From Stenopsyche tienmushanensis (lineage: Eukaryota; Arthropoda; Insecta; Trichoptera; Stenopsychidae), in assembly GCA_008973525.1 (NCBI GenBank), contig WACJ01000077.1, positions 868,001-932,000 of the forward strand: DNA of 64,000 nt, in the 5' to 3' direction. The notes beneath the pieces were generated by a model, which was not told where the DNA came from, did no database searches, and worked only from the letters and a program-made list of their open reading frames with translations. This document shows, one piece after another, positions 54,326 to 64,000 of this stretch. How positions within the stretch are numbered: position 1 is the first letter of the stretch; every line of letters starts with the position of its first letter. The translations under genes were made by a program, and so were the position numbers.

Positions 54326-57096
54326 CATTATAAGATGATTATATTATTTTTTTCTAGGAAAGTATACAAGAAAGAGCTTAGTGTTACTTAATTTGTTAAT
54401 TATTTTAATTCATTTCATTGTAAGATAGAAAGCATATTTTAATTAAAAAATCATCTTATTAGATTTTTTATACGCTGTTAACTTACAATATCAAAACAAC
54501 AAAACGAGAAAGGATCAGATTTGTACAAATCTGCCGTACTATTGAACCAATCATATATTTTATTTGTAGAAATGCAAGATTAGCATTCAATATCAATTCA
54601 AAGAGATTAATGTATTTAGATTTTTCCGAATTTGCCTTCTGTAAAAATATCTCCATATTAAAATTAATATTCAAACGCTTTTTTAAAATGTCATCAATTT
54701 TAATGACGCCGTTAACTATTAATAAGGATTAAGTTTCGCTAGTATTTTTATGGCACAATTTCGAAATCATCCAGTATACAAATTGCGTTATTTTTCCTGT
54801 CGAAAAAATGAATAATATGTAAATAAATAGAAATATTTAATTTTTTATTCATTCAGCGTTAAACTCATTTGAACCACATTAACGACTGAGCCCCAAAAAA
54901 ATTTGATGAACACGTTAGATTTTTAATGGTTTTTCTCCGATGCGAACGAGTATTTTCATGGACGTTTATTCTAACATCCACCGAAATAACCATTTCGAGA
55001 CCGGTATCGATAAAAGCATTTTTTTACGAATTTGCATATCGCCTAAAATTAAAATTATTTCCACAAGAAGAACGTTAATCGCCTAATCGTCGCGATGGTC
55101 GATTTAAAATCTCATTATGTAAATCTTCATAGTTCTACGAATGTACTTTTCGTGTTTGCATAACAGATTTGTGATAAAATAGTAATTGTGCGCCCAATAA
55201 ATATAATGTCGGACAAAATGTTCTTTATAGCTGGATCAAATGTTTCAATCCGATGTGGATTTTTATGATTTTATCAGAGCGAACGAATATTATTATGGCA
55301 TTTTTTTTTCTCTATTGGTTATTTTTGCACAAAAAGCGATTGCATATTCTTTTTAAGGGCGAAATCGCACTGTATTATTGTAATCGCTCACTTGAAATAG
55401 TGCCTGATGAAATCGATTTATTTACAAACCGATGATTATAGGATCTCTTTCTGAGGCAGTTGATCATTAAGATCCCTAGAAAGGATATGAGCAAGCATAG
55501 AATCGGTAATTTTCAAGAGTAAATCTGCCATATTCGGTTTATTGCCACAATATATCGACTTTAATTGGCTTATGCTTGAGAAAATCTGGATTTCTTGAAT
55601 CGCTTGCAAATCATAAAAAGAGGATCAAAATTATTACTTGAGACATGGAAAAAAAGTCGTTGAAGCAGCATATCAAATTTTGACCTCGACTGGAATAATG
55701 ATCCCGTGGTCGATTCGAAAAGGTAGCTATTTAGCGGTAGTTTCGATCGTTTTATTTTAATTATAAATCTTAATTTTTTTCCTCGGGTTCATCAATCATC
55801 CGGCTTGAATGGCGTACCTCGAATCACGACGCTTTATAATCCGGATTCTTCGGTTCAATAACAAGTGTAGTTAGCACTAAAGTGGATTATTCAAACGATC
55901 GCGTCATCGTCGAGTTTCGAAGATGATTTAAGAGGAAAGTTTCGGAGGGATACATTTTTCTTGGGTGAAAAATGTGATGTTGAGAGTTGCTCCCTGGATT
56001 AGGGTAAGTCCAGGGTAAGAGCTTTCCGTTCGGACTGTTGAAAACGATTTGTTTCTCAAGTGGGCATTTTCGATTGGAAGCCAGATGGCTAGAATGACCC
56101 CAGTTTTTAGTTAGTGTTATTGGGGTTGATTTCTACTCCAGGGAAAGCTCGTGACTCAATATCCCTTGAATTGATCGACATTTCTATTATAAAATAGTTC
56201 ATACATCAAATTTCAATTCAATTTGATTCATACTTGGCAATTCATCTTATGGGCAATAACATAATTTTGCAGCGAAGGATATAAATCCAAATTGCAAAAT
56301 TTTAAATGGATACCACAATGAAAAGCTATTGGAAACTATATTCGATTACTAAAGAAAAATAAAGATTGCTTTGAAAAATAATCGGATGTATCTGTAAGAA
56401 TAAGAAGAATAACAAATCCGAGAGATTTAAATAAGATTAATCCCTAATTATCTTCTATAAATATGTGATTATATTATTGATTTTTGATATGCAGACTTTC
56501 AAATATGCATTATTTTTGGAAATATTCAATTTTTACTTATGTTTTTTCTTAATATATAAAGGCATTTAACATAAAAATAGGGAGTATATGTTGAAATGTA
56601 TTGGAGTTGAAAGAAGACAGAATGAGGATGATTTTTCCTGCAATAAGAAATTCCATTGATTCATTTCCTCTAAGAGCTGACTCATAAAAATACCATTGTT
56701 TCATTGGTTAAATTTAATTTTACTTCAAATATGAATTCTTAATATTAAAAATGATGGTTTACACTATTTATTAAGCGTAGATTTCCCTTGAAATATGATT
56801 TTAATATGGTGACTTTCAGTTGCCTTCCACGTGTAATTAGATGATTTAGATGTAAGAATATGAGATTTATGACCAAATCAATCATGCAAAGATTGCTAAA
56901 TCTATATTCAAATATTTTATTAAAATTAGAATGATCAATCCCAAAATAAATAGGATGCCAAATTGTATCATAATCTGGATTTGAACTCCTGAATTTGACT
57001 CCTTATTAAGCCCGTATTTATATATATAAAAATATATTTTCACGCACAAACACTGGCATAGTCCTAAGTAAATTGCCAGGACGTCCCCTGTCCGAA
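54326..57096. other. Long AT-rich stretch without recognised genes
   Basis: About 2.8 kb. Parts at 54900-55140 and 55680-56130 are a little GC-richer but carry stops in all frames. A tRNA-like TTCAAATCC motif lies near 56975-56990. No element termini were recognised. Confidence 0.35.
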
Positions 57097-57482
57097 GTTG
57101 GGACGTTGGCGATAGATTTGAAGCGTCCCCAGGTGGGACGTCATTTCAAAGACATTACTGGAACAAATCCGAGCGCCTTATGGTATCGAAACGGCTTCTT
57201 TCAAGATCGGCTCAACTTTTACTCCGGAAGAATTTCAGCGTTTCATTCAACATCTACAATTTTGCAACATGCATAATTTTGCATAACGTGAATAATCGCC
57301 AAGGGGCATTAAAGAACCATGTAATATACGGGAAATACCAAGCATTCTTGCAATTCACATCGGACAGAAATGCATCGCTGCCGTCCTGCATCCAATCCCG
57401 ATATCTTATCTCGAACTTTTCCTTTCTAAAAACACACAAAAGAAGCATTTAAGAGATTTGAAAGCCGCTCACGTGCCACGGT
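57097..57482 (+). pseudogene. Stop-poor coding-like region, unknown
   Basis: One plus-strand frame runs about 127 codons with only two stops, both within 57278-57292. The first part reads VPRWDVISKTLLEQIRAPYG then IETASFKIGSTFTPEEFQRF; the second SPRGIKEPCNIREIPSILAI then HIGQKCIAAVLHPIPISYLE, ending HVPR and a stop at 57480. The composition is protein-like and unlike the flanks. An overlapping 90-codon ORF in another frame (57180-57452) shows that stops are scarce here in general, which weakens the case. It could be two exons, a decayed gene or chance. Confidence 0.25.
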
Positions 57483-58484
57483 AATAGCGAAATATTGTTA
57501 GTGATCCGTGAACCCCGAAACAATTTCGATTCAAGAAAGCGCTTTCCTCCGACTTGCATACGTGTCGTTCTTTTACAGACGTCGAGTCACGACAATAAAC
57601 AATTAAATAATTCACTATAAATAGAAAAATTATGTTATATGAATGTCTTTCATGCGATTGGTAAGTTTGGGGATCGATAAAGCTCATTTAGCGCCCGAGG
57701 GGGTTGATAGCAAGGCTTCCTTCCGACGAACGAACTTCAATTTGGTTATAATGAAGTTGCAAATACATTGTTACATGCTTAAAATTATCACGTGTATAAA
57801 TTCTCAAACAGTCTGAAGCATTTTTAATGGCGATTGTTAGTCTATTTGGAACACAAGTCACGATTCTGCCATACCAAGCCCACAAAGCTTAAGTAATAAT
57901 GGAAAGGTCCTTTGTTCCTCATATTATCTCGGATTTATTTTTAATACAATTTCCTTGTATAATACGCAATACATACTACTTTTTTGGATATGAAGGAAAA
58001 TATGCTTCATAGTTTATAGCAATGATAACAATTCGTATTTTATTAACATTTTATGAGTGCACGTACATTTTGATATTTTCCATTTAACAAGATATGGATT
58101 GAATTTAATTTTAGTGGCAATAAAGACTATTCCGGACTATTAAGACAGCAACAAAAATATATTTTCTCAACATAAATAAATACTTATAGAACTAGTAAAT
58201 CCAAATTTTGCCCCTTCTACATTATCTCATGACTACGGAAGCTTGTTAAACTCCCTCGAGGGTTGCAATCTTCAGCTGTCTTTCCGTGGGGTAAACACCA
58301 CCCTTATGCGCAATTATGCAATCGTATCCCTAGAAAAAATATGTGTTTTTTATTGGAATGTTGACCGCAATACAGAATGTAATACTTTCATCTGAGTGTA
58401 TCACGAGGAAATGCCAATTAAACCTAAATCGGTGTTTAAGACAAGTGATTTTTCAAAACATATATCGCAGGTTTGATACGTAAA
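57483..58484. other. Unassigned sequence
   Basis: About 1 kb with opposing short ORFs (57469-57885) lacking motifs. No element ends. Confidence 0.35.
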
Positions 58485-58570
58485 AACTCGTAAATCGGTA
58501 AAGTTTCCGGCCGGAGAGCGTAGGATGTGGGTTCGACTCCCACTTAAAACTGATTTCGTCCGATAATATT
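58485..58570 (+). repeat. tRNA-headed SINE fragment, copy 2
   Basis: Contains a perfect T-arm, GTGGGTTCGACTCCCAC (58527-58543), preceded by AATCGGTAAAG (D-arm-like) and CCGGAGAGCGTAGGAT. It shares about 60 bp with the minus-strand fragment at 48570-48680. There is no matching acceptor stem at the 5' side, and the arrangement in two diverged copies points to a tRNA-derived SINE head and not a tRNA gene. Confidence 0.55.
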
Positions 58571-58897
58571 AATCGATTTACCTGCATTAATTTAATTACA
58601 CCCACGGGAATGAGATCGAATAAAAAATATATTTAATATCCATATTGGTTAAAAATAAATTTTTACCCTCCTTAACGATTGCCATGGATTTTTAAACCTT
58701 TTAACCGCCAGCAATTTTAAATTTAATAGAAATTGCGTAAAAAGTTGTTTGGCTTATATATTTTATTGTCTAAAGGCGACTTGTGTGTCCTAGCATATGC
58801 GTGTTTACCACATGTCATGGGGGTTCGTTTATGGGTTTTAAGCATTTCTTGTTCAGGATTGTCACAAACACATAATTGATATTTTTTGTTAATATTA

Positions 58898-60086
58898 TTA
58901 GGGGGACCCATAAGTAATCAATTATTTCGAATTAAAACGAAAAAAAATATGTTACGATTTTATTTTAATTATTCAATCAATTGTATAATTTCTATTGTTA
59001 TTTACAACTCTTTGCCATCTTTCAAGCAAATTTTCAATCTCTCTTTTATAAAAAGAGGCTGACTTTGACGAAAAATTGTTATTTAGTGGAATTTCAACTT
59101 CATTTACATTTCAAAACGTCTTATTTTTAATTGAGTGCCTAGAACTTTGAATAAATAATAATCAGACGGCACAATATCTGGCGAATATGGCGGATTAGGT
59201 AGCAGTTCCCAATTGAGTTCCCTAATTTTTTTCCTGGGTTACTTTAGCTGCATGAGTTCTGGCATTATCATGATGCAATATCACGCCTTTTTGGTTGATG
59301 TTTTTCCAATAACTTTGTATTTACTCTGTCTAATTGTGAGAAATAAATTTGTGCATTGATAGTTTCTCCTATTTTTAGAAACTCAAAGTGTATTATCCCA
59401 CCACAATCCCACCATATGCTCAATAGGACCTTTTTATATAGTCAAAGAAGGTTTAGGAGTTGCTACAGCCGGTTGATTAGTTGAAGGCCCCTGCTTAGTT
59501 CTTTTAACATTGTAGTATACTATTCATTTTTCATCACAAGTTATAATCCGGTGTAGAAATTGCTCGTTAAGGTTGCTAGTTATAAGCGATGTGCTGCAAC
59601 TTCATCGTTGGTCCCTGTTTGTGTCGGACAATTGGTGAGGAATTCAAACGCCCTCTGTAACTTTTAATTAATTTTGGATCTGAATCTACTAGCGATTTCA
59701 GCAGGTATCGAATTCAGTAGGTCTCCCACTTTGGTGGTCATCAACTGGGCTAAAATTGCTATTTGAGAATCTTCGAAACCATCGTTGACACTTGTTGACT
59801 TTAAGAATTTTGCCGTAAACACCACAAACTTTCTTAGATGTATGTATTGCGTTACAACCCATTTTAAAGTAGAAGAGCATAAGATGACGAATATGTTCTT
59901 CTGACGGCTGTGTGTCTGACATGGTGTAGATAACGAGTTTACTTTTATCTGTTGTTGAATAAATGAGGTTTAGAGACTACTCAATAAGATACAACCAAAT
60001 GCACAACCTCCCTAGTCGAAGCGTCAACGTTATCTGACATGTAACGACACGCTCTCAGAATAATTGATTACTTATGGGTCCCTCTA
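58898..60086 (-). mobile_element. Mariner, 1189 bp, inserted in the piggyBac relative
   Basis: Ends are TTAGGGGGACCCATAAGTAA and, reverse complemented, TTAGAGGGACCCATAAGTAA, about 28 bp of near-perfect inverted repeat. TA flanks both sides (58896-58897, 60087-60088). The length approaches that of an intact mariner (about 1.3 kb). The two flanks are contiguous in the piggyBac sequence, confirming the insertion. Confidence 0.9.
58960..59922 (-). pseudogene. Mariner transposase, nearly full length, broken
   Basis: The N-terminus is open for 74 codons from 59922: MSDTQPSEEHIRHLMLFYFK then MGCNAIHTSKKVCGVYGKIL and CQRWFRRFSNSNFSPVDDHQ with SGRPTEFD, the standard first HTH domain of mariner transposases. 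Further down, with stops and frame changes, come RTKQGPSTNQPAVATPKPSL and NWELLPNPPYSPDIVPSDYY, which carries the third catalytic Asp. At least four lesions are visible. It is inactive but otherwise keeps the order and size of the family. Confidence 0.85.
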
Positions 60087-60278
60087 ATATATACGCGCCA
60101 TTGTATAGGGTTGTCTTAATATACTAATAAGAACAGTTTTTTTACAAGACATTCCAACCAATATATTCCAAAATAAATTCTGTTACGTAGCAAAGATTAT
60201 ACAATGGGCAGCCCCGATAACCTATGTTGAATATAGGATATTACCGACTCACCGGGGAGTCGCTGGCTATAAAATGAT

Positions 60279-62935
60279 TAGGAATAGAAGATTTATGATA
60301 ATATTTTTTTTAAAGTAGGAGAAAATCTATGAGTGGAAAAATCATCATTATTTGAAAAACAGGATAAGCCTAGATTGATGAAATTTATTCAAAATATTTA
60401 CAGATATGTCACGATCGTAGGGTCCCTAAAAACAATGTGTAATAAGACTCGCACTTTTTAACCAAATCCAAGTTTTTATTATGATTCTTGGGATAAAATA
60501 TGTATCAATTTCATAATTTCTATCTGTATTGAAATATTTATCGCATAGATCCTTTTTTTAAAGCAATAAATCATGTAGTTAAAAACGTACAAGTGCGTTT
60601 GGCGCGTTTATTAATAATACCCAAAAGACGCGCATATGCGTACCCGACGGGAATGTGTTAATATAAATATCGATTGTTGGATATTATTTAGTGATCTCGA
60701 TTTACATCTCGATGTCTTAATCATTAAAGACATTTAGATAGTAATTTAGAGCATACATGTAGCAATATCATGTGAGTTGATTGATTCTTTTAAAATGAAA
60801 AATTAATACGAGTGTCGAATCTTCTTATCTGACATTCGGATATTTGAAGAGGGCCAAAAACCGGATTTACTCGGTACTCGCGCGATACTTCACTTTTTTT
60901 CTGCAAAGAAGCTATTTAGCTCTCAATAAAGTTAATATTAATGCAGAGAATACGTTAGCAGCAGCTATTTCAAAGACGGATTTAACATACAAGGAAATTC
61001 GTCATTGTAAGGCTGACATAAAGGATCTAATTTCGTGAAGTCGAAAAACAACGATGACTCTTGGATTTCATGCTGTTATGAAAGAATATGGTTTTTGTGT
61101 TGCAGCAATAAAATGGTGGCTGTTTAATGATCTTGTACGATTGAAAATTAGAGGTGCTTCTCAATAGGAATTCTTTGATTTAATCACATTTGCCTCGCTT
61201 GAATCGGATCCTGTTCTTCTTGCTTTTTATAAATTGCTGTTTACGTCTTGGATCGGGCCTTCATTCAGCTTGAAGAAGAAAGGCAGAAAAAATAATCGAA
61301 ACCGTAAAATCACGCCAAGAATCATCCATCGTATTACTGGTCGATTAGAGGACCCAACTTCCTGTCTATTAGTCTCACAAAGTCTGATGGTTATCCGTTC
61401 GCTTGTTAAAATGATACTTTTTCTTGGGCCTGATCGGCTTTAAAGTATGTTGGTTTTTGCATGGGACAAAAAAGAGAATTGACATCAAAGCCCATGCGAC
61501 CAGCATTCGATGACAACATCGACACAGTACGTCCATCCTCGTGCAAGTCGTCTCGTCTCGGTTTTTCCCGATGGCAGAAAGAGGATTTTCGTCTTCGGAT
61601 GCTGGTCTCACATAATAATATCTTGTTGTATGAATGAATAATACCGACCGGGTCGTTTATTTGTGAACAAAATGTTACACGAAGCTGGTTTAATATATAG
61701 AACCGTGTTGCTTATATCTTCTGGAAGCGGCCTCTTTGTTACCGCTACGCAGGGGTCGACAACCTTATTTTGTTTATTTACATTCTATAAAAGCCAATGA
61801 TAGTTTATATAATTCATTTAAGCCATTACCATATCATTTGAAACCATTTACAAGGAAAGCGCCAATGAATTTCGTACCAATGGAGCGGCTAATAATTATT
61901 ATCATGCTGGGATTTATATATCGTTAGAGAAAATTGGCAAATTTAATTATCAATTCCTGGGCCTACTCTTTTAATTTTTCCAGGCTTTTAGGTTAAAAGT
62001 CCTTATCAATATCATTAGCCTGAGTAGACGAGTTTTTTAAAGGGTATGCTGCAAAGTAGCATCTGTATTACATGCTTTGCTTTATAAAGAAAGCAGATTC
62101 GAATAAAGCTAAAAATAGATGTTATGCCGTACATGTCCACGGCTTCCTGGCTTAATCAAACTGATTCGGCGTTAAAAATTTGGCCTTGAAAATATCATGG
62201 TCTTTTGAAACTTGCAAAATAAAAATCATTAGATTATATAGTTCCAAAGACCATTAAAAATAGTCCCGAAGCCCGAAGGAGTCTGCGCATATGTATCAAC
62301 GGGGCTCCGCAGCCTCGACACGGACTCGCAGCATACGATGAAACTTCTTTGGGGGCTCACTGACTCTTCATCCGACAATACCGAAAATGATGAATTCTCA
62401 AAAAGAGAGGGCAATAATTAAAATATTAATGAATACAGAGTAAGACTTCATTTGAAGCCTCAAAATAAGATAAGAATATAAAGATATAAATGTTGAATTT
62501 GACAATACTTCTCTTTCGATCTCATCAGCGTTTTCTGAATGCAGATTCAAATTTATGTTCAACGTGAGTATAATTTCTGTAAAAGGCTTAATTTTCCATT
62601 AAAATCATATAGCCATTAAAATTTGTAATGATGCTGTTTTATTGGTAAGCAACGAAACATGGAGTGAAAATGTTATATAAAGAACCACTGAAGAGATATT
62701 AAAGCTTATTCTCAATTTAATAACTGTTTTAAAGCAGCGTTGATCGATAAGATAGTGCTCGTTATAACCGAGTTTGACTATATATCTATAGAAGCGATGA
62801 GGTATTTTGATCTAATAAAATGTAATCCCTTAAAATGTTTAGTATTGAAGTACTTGATCCATAAAATAAACATTTTTAAGCATTGCTTCCCGTCGTTTAA
62901 CAAAGATTATGCCATGAAGAAAAGGTTCAGGAGCA
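60279..62935. other. Unassigned sequence
   Basis: About 2.65 kb. A piggyBac-like end in reverse orientation lies at 60633-60660 (see 28318). 61230-61610 is GC-richer with opposing ORFs of 69 and 78 codons, neither recognised. The rest is AT-rich. Confidence 0.35.
60633..60660 (-). repeat. piggyBac-like terminus (solo)
   Basis: Read on the minus strand: TTAA then CACATTCCCGTCGGGTACG. It matches the solo end at 28318. No partner terminus was found between here and the neighbouring piggyBac relative. Confidence 0.4.
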
Positions 62936-63070
62936 ATGATTGGCGCATCATTGGGGGTCAGAGGTAGTGCACTTGTTACGAGTTTATTTGGCGCCCTGAT
63001 GATCGCAGAAATTCTTTCCCACATCGTGATCAGCAACCATATTTTAAGCATGCAGAATATAAAACGGTAA
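62936..63070 (+). CDS. Small glycine-rich hydrophobic ORF, candidate
   Basis: 44 codons: MIGASLGVRGSALVTSLFGA then LMIAEILSHIVISNHILSM and a basic end. The frame stays open upstream for about six codons (RKGSGA). The small-residue spacing and one predicted membrane helix give it a coding-like look, reminiscent of proteolipid helices, but the similarity is too weak to name. The minus strand is also open here (70 codons, 62839-63051). It may be an exon, a small protein or chance. Confidence 0.2.
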   Translation: MIGASLGVRGSALVTSLFGALMIAEILSHIVISNHILSMQNIKR

Positions 63071-64000
63071 CGACAGCTGAACTTATTGAGTTATACATTG
63101 TCGGTGGATTTTTTTCAACGTCGTGACCGAAGAGCACATTAACGGCGTATTTATTTTTCGAATGCCGCAAAGGTGTGCCCCATGAAAAAGGTTGTAATTC
63201 TATGACGTTATTGTAAAAGACATGGAGATATTGATCATCTGCCCACGCCAGAGACCGTTTTATAGACGGAGAGAAGAATTGCATAAATTTGCTATTACTT
63301 CAACGTGTATTGGCTGTAAATATTGTAATTTTTTTTTTTAATTCGGCTTTACGAAGTTTTGATCTTTAAATTCGGCATCACGGCGCATGCTACTGTATAA
63401 GATATAGGTGTTTGGCCAAAGAGGCATATAAAAAAGGAGCGAAGACCAATACAAATGGTTAAGTGCATGGATACAGTTAAACTTGTAGAATGCTTTAACC
63501 AGTTTGGTCGGAGAGGACTGTCTTATATGCTAATAAGGCTTTATGTCGATCGCATTTCGATAAAAAATCCTTTAAATGACGAAGCTCATCACATCTCGCT
63601 ACCGGTTAAAAATGATAAACATGCAGCTATAACTCAATGACCTGATGTACATCTGAAGACATGTCTTTGAAGAATTGGCTTCTTTTTCTAGTACTTTCCC
63701 ATGAAGAACACGATATTACAAGACAATTAAATTAATCAGACGAAACCTCGTATCTTCCAATGTTGATCGTACAATTAAATTCTCGTCTTTATTCGCCCCT
63801 TGTAAACGATAAATCATCGCGATCAGAAGTCGTTACACAATTATAATATGCGTGCTTACATTTAAAATGATAAATGGCAGTTGAAAGCTAATAATTTGAA
63901 AGCATTTAAATTAATTTGTTCTTGTAAAAAATAAAAGAAATGTTTGGCGTTGTCGTACGCGTGTAAGATCGAACGGTTAACATACGCGAAGTCTTGTAAG
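63071..64000. other. Unassigned sequence to the window end
   Basis: About 930 bp. Short ORFs at 63030-63284 (minus) and 63455-63640 (plus) have no recognisable motif. No repeat or element ends. Confidence 0.35.

Larger units (their letters stand above)
58697..60278 (-). mobile_element. Non-autonomous piggyBac relative split by a mariner
   Basis: 58697-58895 matches the right end of the 44.4-kb piggyBac in reverse orientation: TTAA then ACCTTTTAACCGCCAGCA, GCGACTTGTGTGTCCTAGCA and CCACATGTCATGG. After the mariner (58898-60086) the match resumes with ATATACGCGCCATTG and TAGGGTTGTCTTAAT, still near the piggyBac right end. It then jumps to the left-end region, GTTACGTAGCAAAGAT and GGGCAGCCCCGATAA, and finishes with CGACTCACCGGGGAGTCG and a degraded TIR near 60278. 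The transposase gene is deleted, leaving about 390 bp. Confidence 0.75.

Noticed and set aside
58485..58570. Functional tRNA gene
   Set aside because: T-arm is perfect but no acceptor stem or anticodon arm pairs, and a diverged relative exists at 48.6 kb.
62936..63070. V-ATPase proteolipid pseudogene
   Set aside because: The glycine-rich helix is suggestive but the match is short and lacks the family's key glutamate context; left as an unnamed candidate.

Overview
This window looks like intergenic or intronic DNA from an insect nuclear genome. It is strongly AT-rich, has no bacterial-style gene packing, and contains no complete host gene that I can name. Nearly everything recognisable is a transposable element or the wreck of one: R1-clade non-LTR retrotransposons, a Penelope-like GIY-YIG fragment, piggyBac, mariner, pogo/Tigger, hAT and PIF/Harbinger-type elements, and tRNA-headed SINE fragments. 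The element set and the TTAGG/TTGGG-type repeats fit an insect; the order cannot be decided from this sequence.

Layout. 1-1020: a decayed hAT element whose transposase is split by a 201-bp Harbinger-like MITE. 1980-2945: a dead mariner with both inverted repeats. 4955-6420: a Tigger-like element butted against a second dead mariner. 10941-11099: a small MITE. 12104-19009: a 6.9-kb hAT locus bounded by a perfect 8-bp target duplication. It contains hAT transposase remains, a palindromic TTAGG/TTGGG-rich element carrying an R1-clade LINE at its axis, a Penelope fragment, a decayed LINE tail, a 139-bp tandem duplication and a 71-bp piggyBac MITE. 22651-23196: a Tigger-like fragment. 28318-32297: a piggyBac-like end and two related mariner-like elements, each carrying 65-bp tandem repeats derived from a transposase motif. 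34316-35558: a small MITE and an 827-bp foldback element. 39719-40215: a pogo/Tigger tail. 41015-42252: a second, frameshifted R1-clade LINE with a 14-bp target duplication. 44363-46967: a piggyBac element with TTAA duplications and a broken transposase. 47542-53403: three copies of a dispersed repeat (a fourth is at 20.5 kb), a SINE fragment and a MITE. 53441-54323: an internally deleted mariner. 58697-60278: a non-autonomous piggyBac relative interrupted by an 1189-bp mariner.

Host sequence. Six GC-richer, stop-poor patches (24.5, 36.6, 43.6, 51.0, 57.1 and 62.9 kb) could be exons of unidentified genes. Only the 24.5-kb patch has a textbook splice donor, and several patches are open on both strands, so all are low confidence. 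The rest is AT-rich sequence without recognisable genes.

How the parts relate. The elements are layered, so relative ages can be read: the LINE is younger than its palindrome host, both lie within the hAT locus, and the 58.9-kb mariner is younger than the piggyBac relative. The 44.4-kb piggyBac is a plausible source family for the 71-bp and ~400-bp non-autonomous copies. I see no defence, metabolic or signalling gene system here.
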